Part shown: positions 33,194 through 41,099 of the stretch, in pieces
Layout: each line of letters begins with the position of its first letter
Numbering within the stretch: position 1 is the first letter of the stretch
Assembly: GCF_007677875.1 (NCBI RefSeq)
Contig: NZ_VEDO01000005.1
Coordinates: 1 to 64,000, forward strand
Direction: 5' to 3'
Source: Variovorax boronicumulans
GTDB taxonomy: Bacteria > Pseudomonadota > Gammaproteobacteria > Burkholderiales > Burkholderiaceae_C
Length of the DNA: 64,000 nucleotides
The notes under the pieces: model-generated
Seen by the model: only the letters and a program-made list of their open reading frames with translations
Database searches by the model: none
Told to the model about the DNA's origin: nothing
Position numbers and translations under genes: made by a program

Positions 33194-33511
33194 ATGAGCA
33201 TCGTCGCGCAACTGGCCGAAGCCCGCAAACGCATGGGCATGACCCAGGCCGCCTTGGCCGAGGCCGCCGGCCTGTCGCGCATGACGGTCCAGCGCATCGA
33301 GAGTGGGGAGATCGATCCGCGCCTGTCATCGCTGTTGGAAATGTCGCGGGTGCTGGGCCTGGAGGCACTCGCCGTCCCGGCCGCCCTGCGCCCCGAGCTC
33401 GAAGCCTTCGTACGTGCCGGTGGCCGCCTGCTGGGCCAGCCGGCCGGCGCGGGCGCCCCGCCCTCGGTGGTCGATGCGATCGGCCGCCAGCACGGTGGAG
33501 ACAGGGGATGA
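33194..33511 (+). CDS. hipB: HipB-type antitoxin (XRE family regulator)
   Basis: This 105-residue DNA-binding protein has a Cro/C1 helix-turn-helix at about residues 8-60 (GMTQAALAEAAGLSRMTVQR). AAGGA lies at 33181-33185, 8 bases before the start. It overlaps hipA by four bases (ATGA), the standard antitoxin-first order. By family it neutralises HipA and represses the operon. The C-terminal tail (Ala/Gly/Arg) is likely flexible. Confidence 0.88.
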   Translation: MSIVAQLAEARKRMGMTQAALAEAAGLSRMTVQRIESGEIDPRLSSLLEMSRVLGLEALAVPAALRPELEAFVRAGGRLLGQPAGAGAPPSVVDAIGRQHGGDRG

Positions 33512-34809
33512 GCACCACCATCCGCTACCTGCGGATGCATCTGCACCTGCCGGACCGCAGCCGGCGCGCCATCGGCTACCTCTCCCAGTACGGGGACATC
33601 CTGCGCGCCTCGTTCGACGCCGACTACATCGCCGACCCAGGCCGGCCCACGCTGTCGTTGGCCTTCCGCGGTGCGCGGGAGGACGACACGCGCGCCATTC
33701 TCGCGGCGCCGCACGACGCCCGCCTGGTGCAGATGGGCGGACGCTGGCCTGCCTACTTCGCCAACCTGCTGCCAGAAGGCCACAACCGCGAGCGCCTGGC
33801 GCGCGAGCGCCGCTGCAGCCCCGACGATGAATTCGAACTGCTGGCCGCGGCCGGCCACGACCTCATGGGCGCGATCGAGGTCGAGCCCGTGCCCGCGCGC
33901 GAGGGCATCCCCGACGTGGTGCGCCACTGGCACACGGCGCTGGGGCTGGACGTGCTGGAACCGGGTTTCGTCGAGGAGCCGGTGGAGGACGCCGCGGCCC
34001 TGCCCGGCGTGGTGACCAAATTCTCGGCCGTGCAGGACGGCCGGCGCTACCGCGTGCGCCGCCATGGCCAGGCCGGCGCCTTCATCCTCAAGCTGCCGAC
34101 CGCACGCCATCCCGAACTGGTGGCCAACGAAATGGCCGGCTACCGGCTGTGCGCGGCGCTGGGCCTGTCCTGTGCACAGGCGCGCGTGATCTCCCGCACG
34201 GACGCCGAACTGCCCGAGCAAGTGCCCTTCGAACAGATCCTGGCGGTACCGCGCTTCGACCGTGGACCCGACGGACTGCGCATCCACATGGAGGAGTTCG
34301 CCCAGGCGTTGCAGTACCCCCCGCAGCACAAGTACGGCCGCGAAATGGTGCGCGACTACGCCACCATGCTGCAGGTGCTGGACCGCTACTCGGCCCGGCC
34401 TGCGCCCGATGTGCGCGAGTTCATGGCCCGCTTCGTCGCCTTCATCCTGCTGGGCAACACCGACGCCCATCTGAAGAACTGGGCACTGCTGTACCCCGAC
34501 GCGCACCAGCCCGTGCTGGCACCGCTGTATGACCCGGTCTGCGTGAGCGCGCTGTTCGCCGAGGTCGGCCCGAACGACTATGCCGTCAACCGCGCCATCG
34601 ACGCGCGTCTGCGCGCTTTCGGCTGGGACCAGCTGGAAGCCCTGCTCAAGGCCGCGCGGCTCCTGCGCGTGCCCAACCTTCTGCGCATCGCGCGCCAGCT
34701 GGTGCGCCAGGCCCAGGCGGACTGGCCGGCGCTGCTGCAGGAGGCGCCCGCCGCCGTGCGCGCCACCGTCGCCGAGCGGCTCGCGGGCGGGGTGGCGCTG
34801 GCGGCTTGA
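33508..34809 (+). CDS. hipA: HipA-type serine/threonine kinase toxin
   Basis: This 433-residue protein of the HipA family has an N-terminal couple_hipA-like domain (LSQYGDILRASFDADYIAD, PTLSLAF) and a HipA kinase core with VTKFSAVQDGRR, FILKLPT, and the catalytic/metal motif GNTDAHLKNWALLYPD followed by LAPLYDP. Family members phosphorylate aminoacyl-tRNA synthetases or other targets and cause growth arrest. All key motifs are present, so it is predicted to be active. The gene ends one base before the convergent aminotransferase gene. Confidence 0.9.
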   Translation: MSTTIRYLRMHLHLPDRSRRAIGYLSQYGDILRASFDADYIADPGRPTLSLAFRGAREDDTRAILAAPHDARLVQMGGRWPAYFANLLPEGHNRERLARERRCSPDDEFELLAAAGHDLMGAIEVEPVPAREGIPDVVRHWHTALGLDVLEPGFVEEPVEDAAALPGVVTKFSAVQDGRRYRVRRHGQAGAFILKLPTARHPELVANEMAGYRLCAALGLSCAQARVISRTDAELPEQVPFEQILAVPRFDRGPDGLRIHMEEFAQALQYPPQHKYGREMVRDYATMLQVLDRYSARPAPDVREFMARFVAFILLGNTDAHLKNWALLYPDAHQPVLAPLYDPVCVSALFAEVGPNDYAVNRAIDARLRAFGWDQLEALLKAARLLRVPNLLRIARQLVRQAQADWPALLQEAPAAVRATVAERLAGGVALAA

Positions 34810-34810
34810 T

Positions 34811-36091
34811 TCAGCCGAACGCCGCGGCAATCTCCTGCGTCACGCGCAGGAAGCGGTCCACATCGGCCGTGCCGTGGCAGTGCAGCGGCGACACGCGCAC
34901 GGCACCGGCCAGCCCGAAGGATTCGAGCATGCGCTTGGAGTACAGGCTGGTCGCCACGCGTTCGTAGACCACCACGCCGCGCCGCTCGTATTCCCGCACG
35001 GCCTGGGCGTACTCCAGGCCGTCGATGCCGATGGCCAGGATCAGGTCGCGTCGGGTCAGGTCGTCGTGGTCCAGGAACACCTGCACGCCGGGCTGGTGGC
35101 GCAGGCCCGCCGCAGCCGCACTGCCTTCGAGCAGACGGTGCAGCAGCGCGCGCTCGTGCAGCTCGATCTTTTCGATGCCGCGCACGAACAGCGCGCGCCG
35201 GTCGCCGGCGGCACCGGACTGCGCGCCGATCCAGGCGACATAGTCGACGATCTCGCTCATGACCGCGAACTGCCAGGGCGCGGCGCTGCCCAGATCCCAG
35301 AAGTCCGGCTTCTTGGCCGCGAGCTTGTGGTGCGGCAGCAGCGCCGCGCGGTCCGACAGCCAGGCCAGGCCCGAGCCGCGGCAGCCGAAGAACTTGTAGG
35401 GCGCGATGTTGATGCCGTCCACCGGCGTCTTGGCCAGGTCGATCAGGCCGTGCGGCGCGTGCTGCACGGCATCGACCACGATGTACAGGTCGGGCTTGAT
35501 GGCGCGGGCGCGCCGCACGATCTCGGCGATGTCGAGCTTGGCGCCCGAGATGTTGGAGGCGTAGATCACGCTGAGCAGCGCGGTGTCGGCATCCACCAGG
35601 CGGCAGATGGCGTCCACGTCGATGCCGCCCGTGACCGGGTTGGACGGCGCCACGCGCAGTTCGCGGCCGGTGCGCTCGGCGTACAGCTGCATGGCGTCGA
35701 ACGAGGAGGGGTGCTCCAGCACGGTGGTCACCATGTTGGTGCCGGTCACGTTCTCGGCGATGGCGCGCACCATGTCGAACATGGCGCCCGAGGCCGTCAG
35801 CGCCGCATAGACGCTGCCGCCCTCGGCGTTGAGCACGGTGCGCAGGTCCTGCGTGCCCCTGGCCTGCACCTGCTGCAGAAACACGGCGGTTTCGTGGATG
35901 CGCTCGGGGTTGTCGGGCACGGCGTCGATGCGCGCGAACTGTTCGACCGCGGCCTTCAGCCGGAACGAGCCGCCCGCGTTGTCGAAGAACAACCGCGCGC
36001 GGCCCGTGATGTCATGGTCCACGTGCAGGAAGCGGGCTTTGATCTGCGCCTGCAGCGCGTCGGGAAACAGTTCACCTTTGGAGGCGGTCAT
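34811..36091 (-). CDS. Class V aminotransferase-fold PLP enzyme
   Basis: This 426-residue enzyme has the NifS/cysteine desulfurase fold: LFFDNAGGSFRLKAAVEQ near the start, VVDAVQHAPHG (cofactor Asp and His), and INIAPYKFFGCRGSGLAWL with the PLP lysine. I do not see the conserved catalytic Cys loop of desulfurases clearly, so the reaction (desulfurase, lyase or aminotransferase) is open. It is divergent from a LysR gene 44 bases away, which probably controls it. Confidence 0.8.
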   Translation of the reverse strand: MTASKGELFPDALQAQIKARFLHVDHDITGRARLFFDNAGGSFRLKAAVEQFARIDAVPDNPERIHETAVFLQQVQARGTQDLRTVLNAEGGSVYAALTASGAMFDMVRAIAENVTGTNMVTTVLEHPSSFDAMQLYAERTGRELRVAPSNPVTGGIDVDAICRLVDADTALLSVIYASNISGAKLDIAEIVRRARAIKPDLYIVVDAVQHAPHGLIDLAKTPVDGINIAPYKFFGCRGSGLAWLSDRAALLPHHKLAAKKPDFWDLGSAAPWQFAVMSEIVDYVAWIGAQSGAAGDRRALFVRGIEKIELHERALLHRLLEGSAAAAGLRHQPGVQVFLDHDDLTRRDLILAIGIDGLEYAQAVREYERRGVVVYERVATSLYSKRMLESFGLAGAVRVSPLHCHGTADVDRFLRVTQEIAAAFG

Positions 36092-36135
36092 GGTTAGGAT
36101 CTGTTGAGTAAAAGTGATGGATGGAGTGCCGGGCG

Positions 36136-37038
36136 ATGATGACCTTCAAGCAACTCGAGGCGCTGTACTGGATCGGCGAACTCGGCAGCTTCGCGCTCGC
36201 GGCGCACAAGCTGCACACCTCGCAGTCGGCCGTTTCCAAGCGCGTCCACGAGCTCGAGCAGGCCTTCGACACCGCGCTGTTCGACCGCAGCCAGCGCTCG
36301 GCCCGGCTGACCGACAAGGGCGAGGAGATGTTCCTGCTGGCCAAGGGCCTCTTGGACCAGCGCAACGCCGCCATCGAGCAGTTCGGCCGGGCCGAGGTCG
36401 TCGCGCGCCGCGTGCGCATCGGCGTGACCGAGCTGACCGCCATGACCTGGCTGCCGCGCTGGGTCGAGCTGATCCAGGTGCACTACCCGCAGGTCACGCT
36501 GGAGCCCGACGTGGACAGCAGCGTCAACCTGCGCGAGAAGGTGCTGGCCGACGAGCTCGACCTGGTGGTCGTGCCCGATGCCTTCGCCGACACGCGCATC
36601 CCGAGCAAGCGGGTTGGCGCGGTGGAGAGCGCCTGGATGTGCAAGCCCGGCCTGGTGGAGGCCGGCCGCCGCATCCGGCTGCACGAGCTGGCCCAGCACC
36701 AGTTGCTGCTGCAGGGGTCGCGCTCGGGCACGGGCCTGCTCTACGACAGCTGGATGAAGAACCTGGGCGTGCAACCGGCCAGGCCCATCGTGGTCCACAA
36801 CCTCGTGGCGCTGATCGGCCTGACGGTCTCGGGCCTGGGCGTGAGCTACCTGCCGCGCGATGCCCTGGCGCCCATGGTGCGGGACGGCCTGCTGGCGGTG
36901 CTGGACGTCACGCCGGCCCTGCCGGCCGTGCCCTACGTCGCGATGTACAAGGGCGAGCACCGCAGTTCGCTGTTGGCTTCGGTCGTCATGCTGGCCCAGG
37001 AGAGCTGCGATTTCTCGCGCATGTTCCAGGGCGACTGA
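36136..37038 (+). CDS. LysR-family transcriptional regulator
   Basis: This 300-residue regulator has an N-terminal winged helix-turn-helix (FKQLEALYWIGELGSFALAA, HTSQSAVSKRVHELE) and a C-terminal periplasmic-binding-like effector domain. ATG 36136 is preferred because GGAG at 36123-36126 gives a sensible 9-base spacing; an ATG at 36121 would place the same bases inside the gene. The divergent class V PLP enzyme is the likely target. It converges with the orphan binding-protein gene nine bases downstream. Confidence 0.88.
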   Translation: MMTFKQLEALYWIGELGSFALAAHKLHTSQSAVSKRVHELEQAFDTALFDRSQRSARLTDKGEEMFLLAKGLLDQRNAAIEQFGRAEVVARRVRIGVTELTAMTWLPRWVELIQVHYPQVTLEPDVDSSVNLREKVLADELDLVVVPDAFADTRIPSKRVGAVESAWMCKPGLVEAGRRIRLHELAQHQLLLQGSRSGTGLLYDSWMKNLGVQPARPIVVHNLVALIGLTVSGLGVSYLPRDALAPMVRDGLLAVLDVTPALPAVPYVAMYKGEHRSSLLASVVMLAQESCDFSRMFQGD

Positions 37039-37047
37039 GCGCTCCGG

Positions 37048-37941
37048 TCAGACGCCGTTGCTGTTGGGGTTCCTGTAGATGTCCTTGACCGCGTCGGTCA
37101 TCGGGAAATTCAGGTTGGCGTTGCTCGGCGGGATCGGCTTCAGAAACCACTTGGCGTAAATCTCGTTGATCGCGCCCGAGGTCATGACCTCGGTCACGGT
37201 CTTGTCGACCAGCGCCTTGAAGGCCGGGTCGTCCTTGCGGTACATGATGCCGTAGGGTTCCTGGCGCAGCGACTCCTGCGTGAGGATCTTGAACTCCTCC
37301 GGGTTGGGCGCGGTGGCGATGAAGCCGGCCAGCTGCACGTCGTCCAGGATGTAGGCGGCCGTGCGGCCCGAGGCCATCATGAGAAAGCCGTCCGCGGTGT
37401 CCTTGGCCGCCAGGTCCTGCACTTCGATGTTGCCCGAGCGCTTGTATGCGCGCAGCAACTGCACGCCGGTGCTGCCGGCCACGGTGGAGACGGTCTTGCC
37501 GTTCAGGTCGGCAAAGCTGTTGATGCCCGAATTCTTCTTGACGGCCGCCGTGATGCTGGTGACGAAATGGCTGGGTGCAAAGGCCACCTGCTGCTGGCGC
37601 TGCACGGTGTTGGTGGTGGTGGCGCAGTCCAGGTCGACCGAGCCGTTGTTGAGCAGCGGGATGCGGTTGGTCGAGGTCAGGATCATGTAGCGCACCTCGA
37701 GCTTGGGCAGTCCGAGCTGGGCCTTGACCGCGTCCACGATTCTGAGGCAGATGTCGTTCGTGAAGCCGGTCGGGTCGCCGCTGCCGGTGGGCTTGTAGGA
37801 GAACGGGATCTGGCTGTCGCGCGCGCCGATGGTGATGGCGCCGCTGGACTTGATCTTGGCCAGCGTGTCGGACTGCGCCGCTGCCTGGCCGCAGGCCAGG
37901 GCGGCCGCCATGGCGATCGTCAGGGAAAAAAAGTGCTTCAT
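37048..37941 (-). CDS. Glutamate/aspartate-type ABC substrate-binding protein
   Basis: This 297-residue periplasmic protein of the polar amino-acid binding family resembles GltI. The signal peptide ends near CGQAAAQ; after it come LAKIKSSGAITIGARDSQIPFSY (quoted in two parts: IGARDSQIPFSY is the ligand-site strand), GFTNDICLRIV, and CATTTNTVQRQQQVAFAPSH. No permease or ATPase gene is nearby, so it must use a transporter encoded elsewhere. An AraC regulator gene lies upstream on the same strand, 118 bases away. Confidence 0.86.
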   Translation of the reverse strand: MKHFFSLTIAMAAALACGQAAAQSDTLAKIKSSGAITIGARDSQIPFSYKPTGSGDPTGFTNDICLRIVDAVKAQLGLPKLEVRYMILTSTNRIPLLNNGSVDLDCATTTNTVQRQQQVAFAPSHFVTSITAAVKKNSGINSFADLNGKTVSTVAGSTGVQLLRAYKRSGNIEVQDLAAKDTADGFLMMASGRTAAYILDDVQLAGFIATAPNPEEFKILTQESLRQEPYGIMYRKDDPAFKALVDKTVTEVMTSGAINEIYAKWFLKPIPPSNANLNFPMTDAVKDIYRNPNSNGV

Positions 37942-38059
37942 GTCGGGGCCTCGGTCGAATGGATGGGCGGGGTCGATCGCGATTCTGGGAGCAAGACCGC
38001 TGATCCAAAAGCGATTTAAGTTCATCGATTTCCGATCGGAAAAGCGATGAGTCGATGCG

Positions 38060-38887
38060 TCAACGCCCCTGGAAACTGCTCGGCGGCTGGCCCATGGCGG
38101 CCTTGAACATGGCCGAGAACGCGCTCTCGCTGGCATAACCCGTGGCGGCCGCCACCTGCGCCACCGAGGCGCCCTGGGCCAGCAGCGGCAGCGCATGGGC
38201 CAGCGCCGCCTGCTGGCGCCACTGCTGGTAGCTGGTGCCGAGTTCGGCCTGGAACAGGCGCGCGATGGTGCGCTCGCTAGCGCCCACGTCGGCCGCCCAT
38301 CCGGCCAGGGTGGTGCGCGCGGCGGGCGCCCGCACCACGGCCTCGCACAGGGCGCGCAGGCGCTTGTCGCCCAGCTGCGCATGCGGCATGGGCACGGCCA
38401 GGGCCTGCGGGTCGGCATGGGTGATCTCGTCGTGCACGAGCTGCATCAGGAGGGCCTCGCGCGCCGGCCGCAGCGGCTGCGCGTCCAGCCCCTGCACGCA
38501 TTCGCGCAGCAGCGCCGAAGCCACGATCATGCGGCTGCCGCTCCAGCCCGCGGGCGTGAGGCTGGCGTGCAGATACAGCGTGCGGAATTCGGCCGCTTCC
38601 AGCACGTCGATGCAGTGCAGCTGGCCCGGCGCGATCCAGACCGCGCGCGAGGGCGGCACGATGTAGGTCAGCTCCTCGCGCCGCTCCCCTTCATCGCCTT
38701 CCGGCAGCGCGCGCACGCGCAGCGTGCCGGTGGCGCAGAAGGCCAGCTGGGCCCAGGGATGGCGGTGCGGCTCGAAATGCGTGTCGGCCGGCATGCTGCG
38801 TGCGCGCACGCGCACCGGGCGCGCCGCATCGGGCGTGAAGGGGTCGGTGTCGCCCACCGGTTCCAGTCGCGGGTGTCGCTGGGCCAT
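38060..38887 (-). CDS. AraC-family transcriptional regulator
   Basis: This 275-residue regulator has an N-terminal cupin-type sensor (FEPHRHPWAQLAFCATGTL, the usual HxHxW pattern as HRHPW) and a C-terminal double helix-turn-helix (WAADVGASERTIARLFQAELG; VAQVAAATGYASESAFSAMFK, quoted as parts). ATG 38887 is used. The gene is divergent from an MFS transporter gene with a 70-base shared promoter region, the normal arrangement for a regulator of an exporter, so the MFS gene is its probable target. Confidence 0.88.
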   Translation of the reverse strand: MAQRHPRLEPVGDTDPFTPDAARPVRVRARSMPADTHFEPHRHPWAQLAFCATGTLRVRALPEGDEGERREELTYIVPPSRAVWIAPGQLHCIDVLEAAEFRTLYLHASLTPAGWSGSRMIVASALLRECVQGLDAQPLRPAREALLMQLVHDEITHADPQALAVPMPHAQLGDKRLRALCEAVVRAPAARTTLAGWAADVGASERTIARLFQAELGTSYQQWRQQAALAHALPLLAQGASVAQVAAATGYASESAFSAMFKAAMGQPPSSFQGR

Positions 38888-38957
38888 GGCGCGGATTGTC
38901 CGGTATTCGACGAACTCTGTCCTTTCGTCGCATTTCCGCAGGCGTAGCATCGCCGCC

Positions 38958-40193
38958 ATGACGACGACAACAGCGGACTCCCTGCCGGCGGGCCAGGTGA
39001 GCCTGAGACAAGACGCGCACGTGATCGGCCTGGTCGGCATCGCCCACCTGGTCAGCCACTTCAGCCAGCTGCTGCTGGCGCCGCTGTTTCCCTGGCTCAA
39101 GGACGACTTCGGCGTGGGCTATGCCGAGCTCGGCTTTCTGATGACGCTGTTCTTCGTGACCTCCTGCGCGGTGCAGGCGGCCTCGGGCTTCGTGGTCGAC
39201 CGTTTCGGCCCGCGGCCCGTGCTGTTCGGCGGGCTGGCGCTGCTGGGGCTGGCGGCTTTCGGCTATTCACTGAGCACGCACTACTGGATGCTGGCGGCGT
39301 TTTCCATCGTGGCCGGCGTCGGCAACGGCGTGTTCCATCCGGTCGATTACACGCTGCTGAACCGCAAGGTCAGCGCGGCGCGGCTGGGCCACGGCTACAG
39401 CGTGCACGGCATCACGGGCAGCCTGGGCTGGGCCGTGGCGCCGGCCATGCTGGTGCCGATCACGATCGCGACGTCCTGGCGCGTGGCACTGGTCTGTGCC
39501 GGCATCTTCGCGTTCGCGGTGCTGGCGCTGCTGCTGCTCAACCGCGACAAGCTGGAACTGCCTGCCGCGCCGGCCAAGGCCGGCGGCGCTGCGGCCGACA
39601 GCAGTTTCGGCTTCCTGCGCATCCCGGCGGTGTGGATGTGCTTCGGTTTCTTCTTCTTCTATGCCGTGGTGCTGGGCATCGTGCAGGTGTTCGCGCCCGG
39701 TGCCGCGCGCGAGCTGCACGCCGTGCCCGTGGCGCAGGCCGCGCTGTGCCTGACGGTCTACATGGTCTGCAGCGCGCTGGCCATGGTGGCGGGCGGCTTC
39801 CTGGTGGCCGACCCCACGCGCTGCGAGAAGCTGGTGGCGTTGGGCTTCGGTTTCGCGGCGTGCATGGCGCTGGCGCTGGGCCTGGCGCACCCGCCCGCCT
39901 GGATGGTGCCCGTGCTGTTCGGCCTCATGGGCCTGGGCGCGGGCATCGCCGGGCCCTCGCGCGACATGATCGTCAAGCGCGCCACGCCGGCCAATGCCAG
40001 TGGCCGGGTCTACGGCGTGGTGTATTCGGGCCTGGACATCGGCCAGGCCATCGCGCCGCTGGTCTTCGGCACGCTGATGGACCAGCACCAGTACCGCAGC
40101 ATCTTCATCGGCCTGGCCGTGGTGCAGGCGGTGATGATCGCCAGCGCCTTCAACGTGGGCCGCGTGCGGCGCACGGCCCTGGCGCCGGCCTGA
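38958..40193 (+). CDS. Major facilitator superfamily transporter
   Basis: This 411-residue inner-membrane carrier has about twelve membrane segments in two halves, with the MFS loop motif DRFGPRPVLFGG after segment 2 and a hydrophilic middle loop near 195-215. The N-terminus (HVIGLVGIAHLVSHFSQLLL) resembles fosmidomycin-resistance-like efflux proteins, from memory. Substrate unknown. ATG 38958 is chosen because the frame further upstream is inside the divergent regulator. Likely controlled by that AraC protein. Confidence 0.85.
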   Translation: MTTTTADSLPAGQVSLRQDAHVIGLVGIAHLVSHFSQLLLAPLFPWLKDDFGVGYAELGFLMTLFFVTSCAVQAASGFVVDRFGPRPVLFGGLALLGLAAFGYSLSTHYWMLAAFSIVAGVGNGVFHPVDYTLLNRKVSAARLGHGYSVHGITGSLGWAVAPAMLVPITIATSWRVALVCAGIFAFAVLALLLLNRDKLELPAAPAKAGGAAADSSFGFLRIPAVWMCFGFFFFYAVVLGIVQVFAPGAARELHAVPVAQAALCLTVYMVCSALAMVAGGFLVADPTRCEKLVALGFGFAACMALALGLAHPPAWMVPVLFGLMGLGAGIAGPSRDMIVKRATPANASGRVYGVVYSGLDIGQAIAPLVFGTLMDQHQYRSIFIGLAVVQAVMIASAFNVGRVRRTALAPA

Positions 40194-40287
40194 GCGTCCG
40201 AGGCAGCCTTGCGCCGCCCCGTGCCGGAGCGGCTGACGGCCGCCGGCGTGGCGATCCTGGCGTCCGCCGGCCCGAGCCGTCGCGACG

Positions 40288-40791
40288 TCAGCCCGCGAGC
40301 AGTGCGTCCAGGCGCTGCAGGCCCGCGATGGTCTGCACGCAGGCCTGCGCAGCCTCCGTGCCCTTCACGGCGAAGTGTTGGTGGAAATACTTGCGGTGCT
40401 CCACGTGTTCGTGGAAATGGTGCGGCGTCAGAACCGCCGAGATCATGGGCACGCCCGTCTCGAGCTGCAGGTCCATCAGGCGGCTGACCACGGTGTTGGC
40501 CACGAACTCGTGGCGGTAGATGCCGCCATCGACGACCAGCGCGCAGCAGACGACGGCGCCGTAGCGGCCCGACTGCGCAAGGCGCTTGGCGTGCAGCGGA
40601 ATTTCGAAAGCGCCGGGCACGTCGAGCACGTCGATGCGCTCGCGCGCGATGCCCTGGCGTTCCATTTCGGCCAGGAACGCATCGCGTGCCTGGTGCACGA
40701 TGTCGGCATGCCACTGTGCCTCGACGAAGGCGATGCGGCGCTGGTCGCTGCCGCTGTGGGAGGAGAGAGGAAGGTCGTTGAGCTGACTCAT
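40288..40791 (-). CDS. ribH: 6,7-dimethyl-8-ribityllumazine synthase, type II
   Basis: RibH (167 residues) makes the lumazine precursor of riboflavin. The sequence is close to the RibH2 type known from Brucella and Mesorhizobium rather than the icosahedral RibH1: QWHADIVHQARDAF, DVPGAFEIPLHAKRLA, DGGIYRHEFVA, and TPHHFHEHVEHRKYFHQHF with the catalytic His. Type II enzymes form decamers. ATG 40791 follows AAGGA (40798-40802, - strand). No other rib gene is nearby. An FMN riboswitch lies directly upstream. Confidence 0.93.
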   Translation of the reverse strand: MSQLNDLPLSSHSGSDQRRIAFVEAQWHADIVHQARDAFLAEMERQGIARERIDVLDVPGAFEIPLHAKRLAQSGRYGAVVCCALVVDGGIYRHEFVANTVVSRLMDLQLETGVPMISAVLTPHHFHEHVEHRKYFHQHFAVKGTEAAQACVQTIAGLQRLDALLAG

Positions 40792-40798
40792 GGTGTTT

Positions 40799-40811
40799 CC
40801 TTGGAACAAGG
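40799..40811 (-). promoter_or_regulatory. Hairpin covering the ribH ribosome-binding site
   Basis: Read on the - strand, CCTTG (40811-40807), loop TTC, and CAAGG (40803-40799) form a 5-bp hairpin that covers the AAGGA ribosome-binding site of ribH. This is the layout expected if the riboswitch controls translation start. A further possible stem in the same leader has arms GCGCAC and GTGCGC within 40847-40870. No U-tract follows either stem, which argues against a terminator. Confidence 0.5.
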
Positions 40812-40884
40812 TTGGCCTGAATCAGGGCGCACGAGCGCAAAGCACAGCGCACCGCCACGGGGGCGTGCGCCAGCATTGGCGATC

Positions 40885-41035
40885 GCGCTCTCTTTCATTC
40901 GGACTGTGACCGTCGGCTCCGGGATCGCACCGGTATCTGCTGACCCTCGCACGCGAGGTGCGAGGCGCTCGCGGGCTTGTGCGGGTTGCCCCGCCATCAC
41001 CGCCGGTGGGGAATTGCACCCCGCCCTGAGAACGC
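40885..41035 (-). ncRNA. FMN riboswitch (RFN element)
   Basis: On the - strand the leader of ribH shows the RFN element. The closing helix P1 pairs GCGTTCTC (41035-41028) with GAGAGCGC (40892-40885). Inside come the conserved blocks GGGCGGGGTGCAATTCCCC, ACCGGCGGTGATGG, GCCCGCGAGCG, GATCCCGGAGCCGACGG and AGTCCGAATGAAAGAGAG, in consensus order. It binds FMN; binding is expected to shut ribH down. This 308-base gap between ribH and the esterase gene is otherwise explained by the riboswitch and its expression platform. Confidence 0.96.
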
Positions 41036-41099
41036 TTTGCGCCAGCCGCGGAGGCTGGCGCCGCGCGATTCTAGGCGGCTCGTCACCGCCCTGCGGTGC

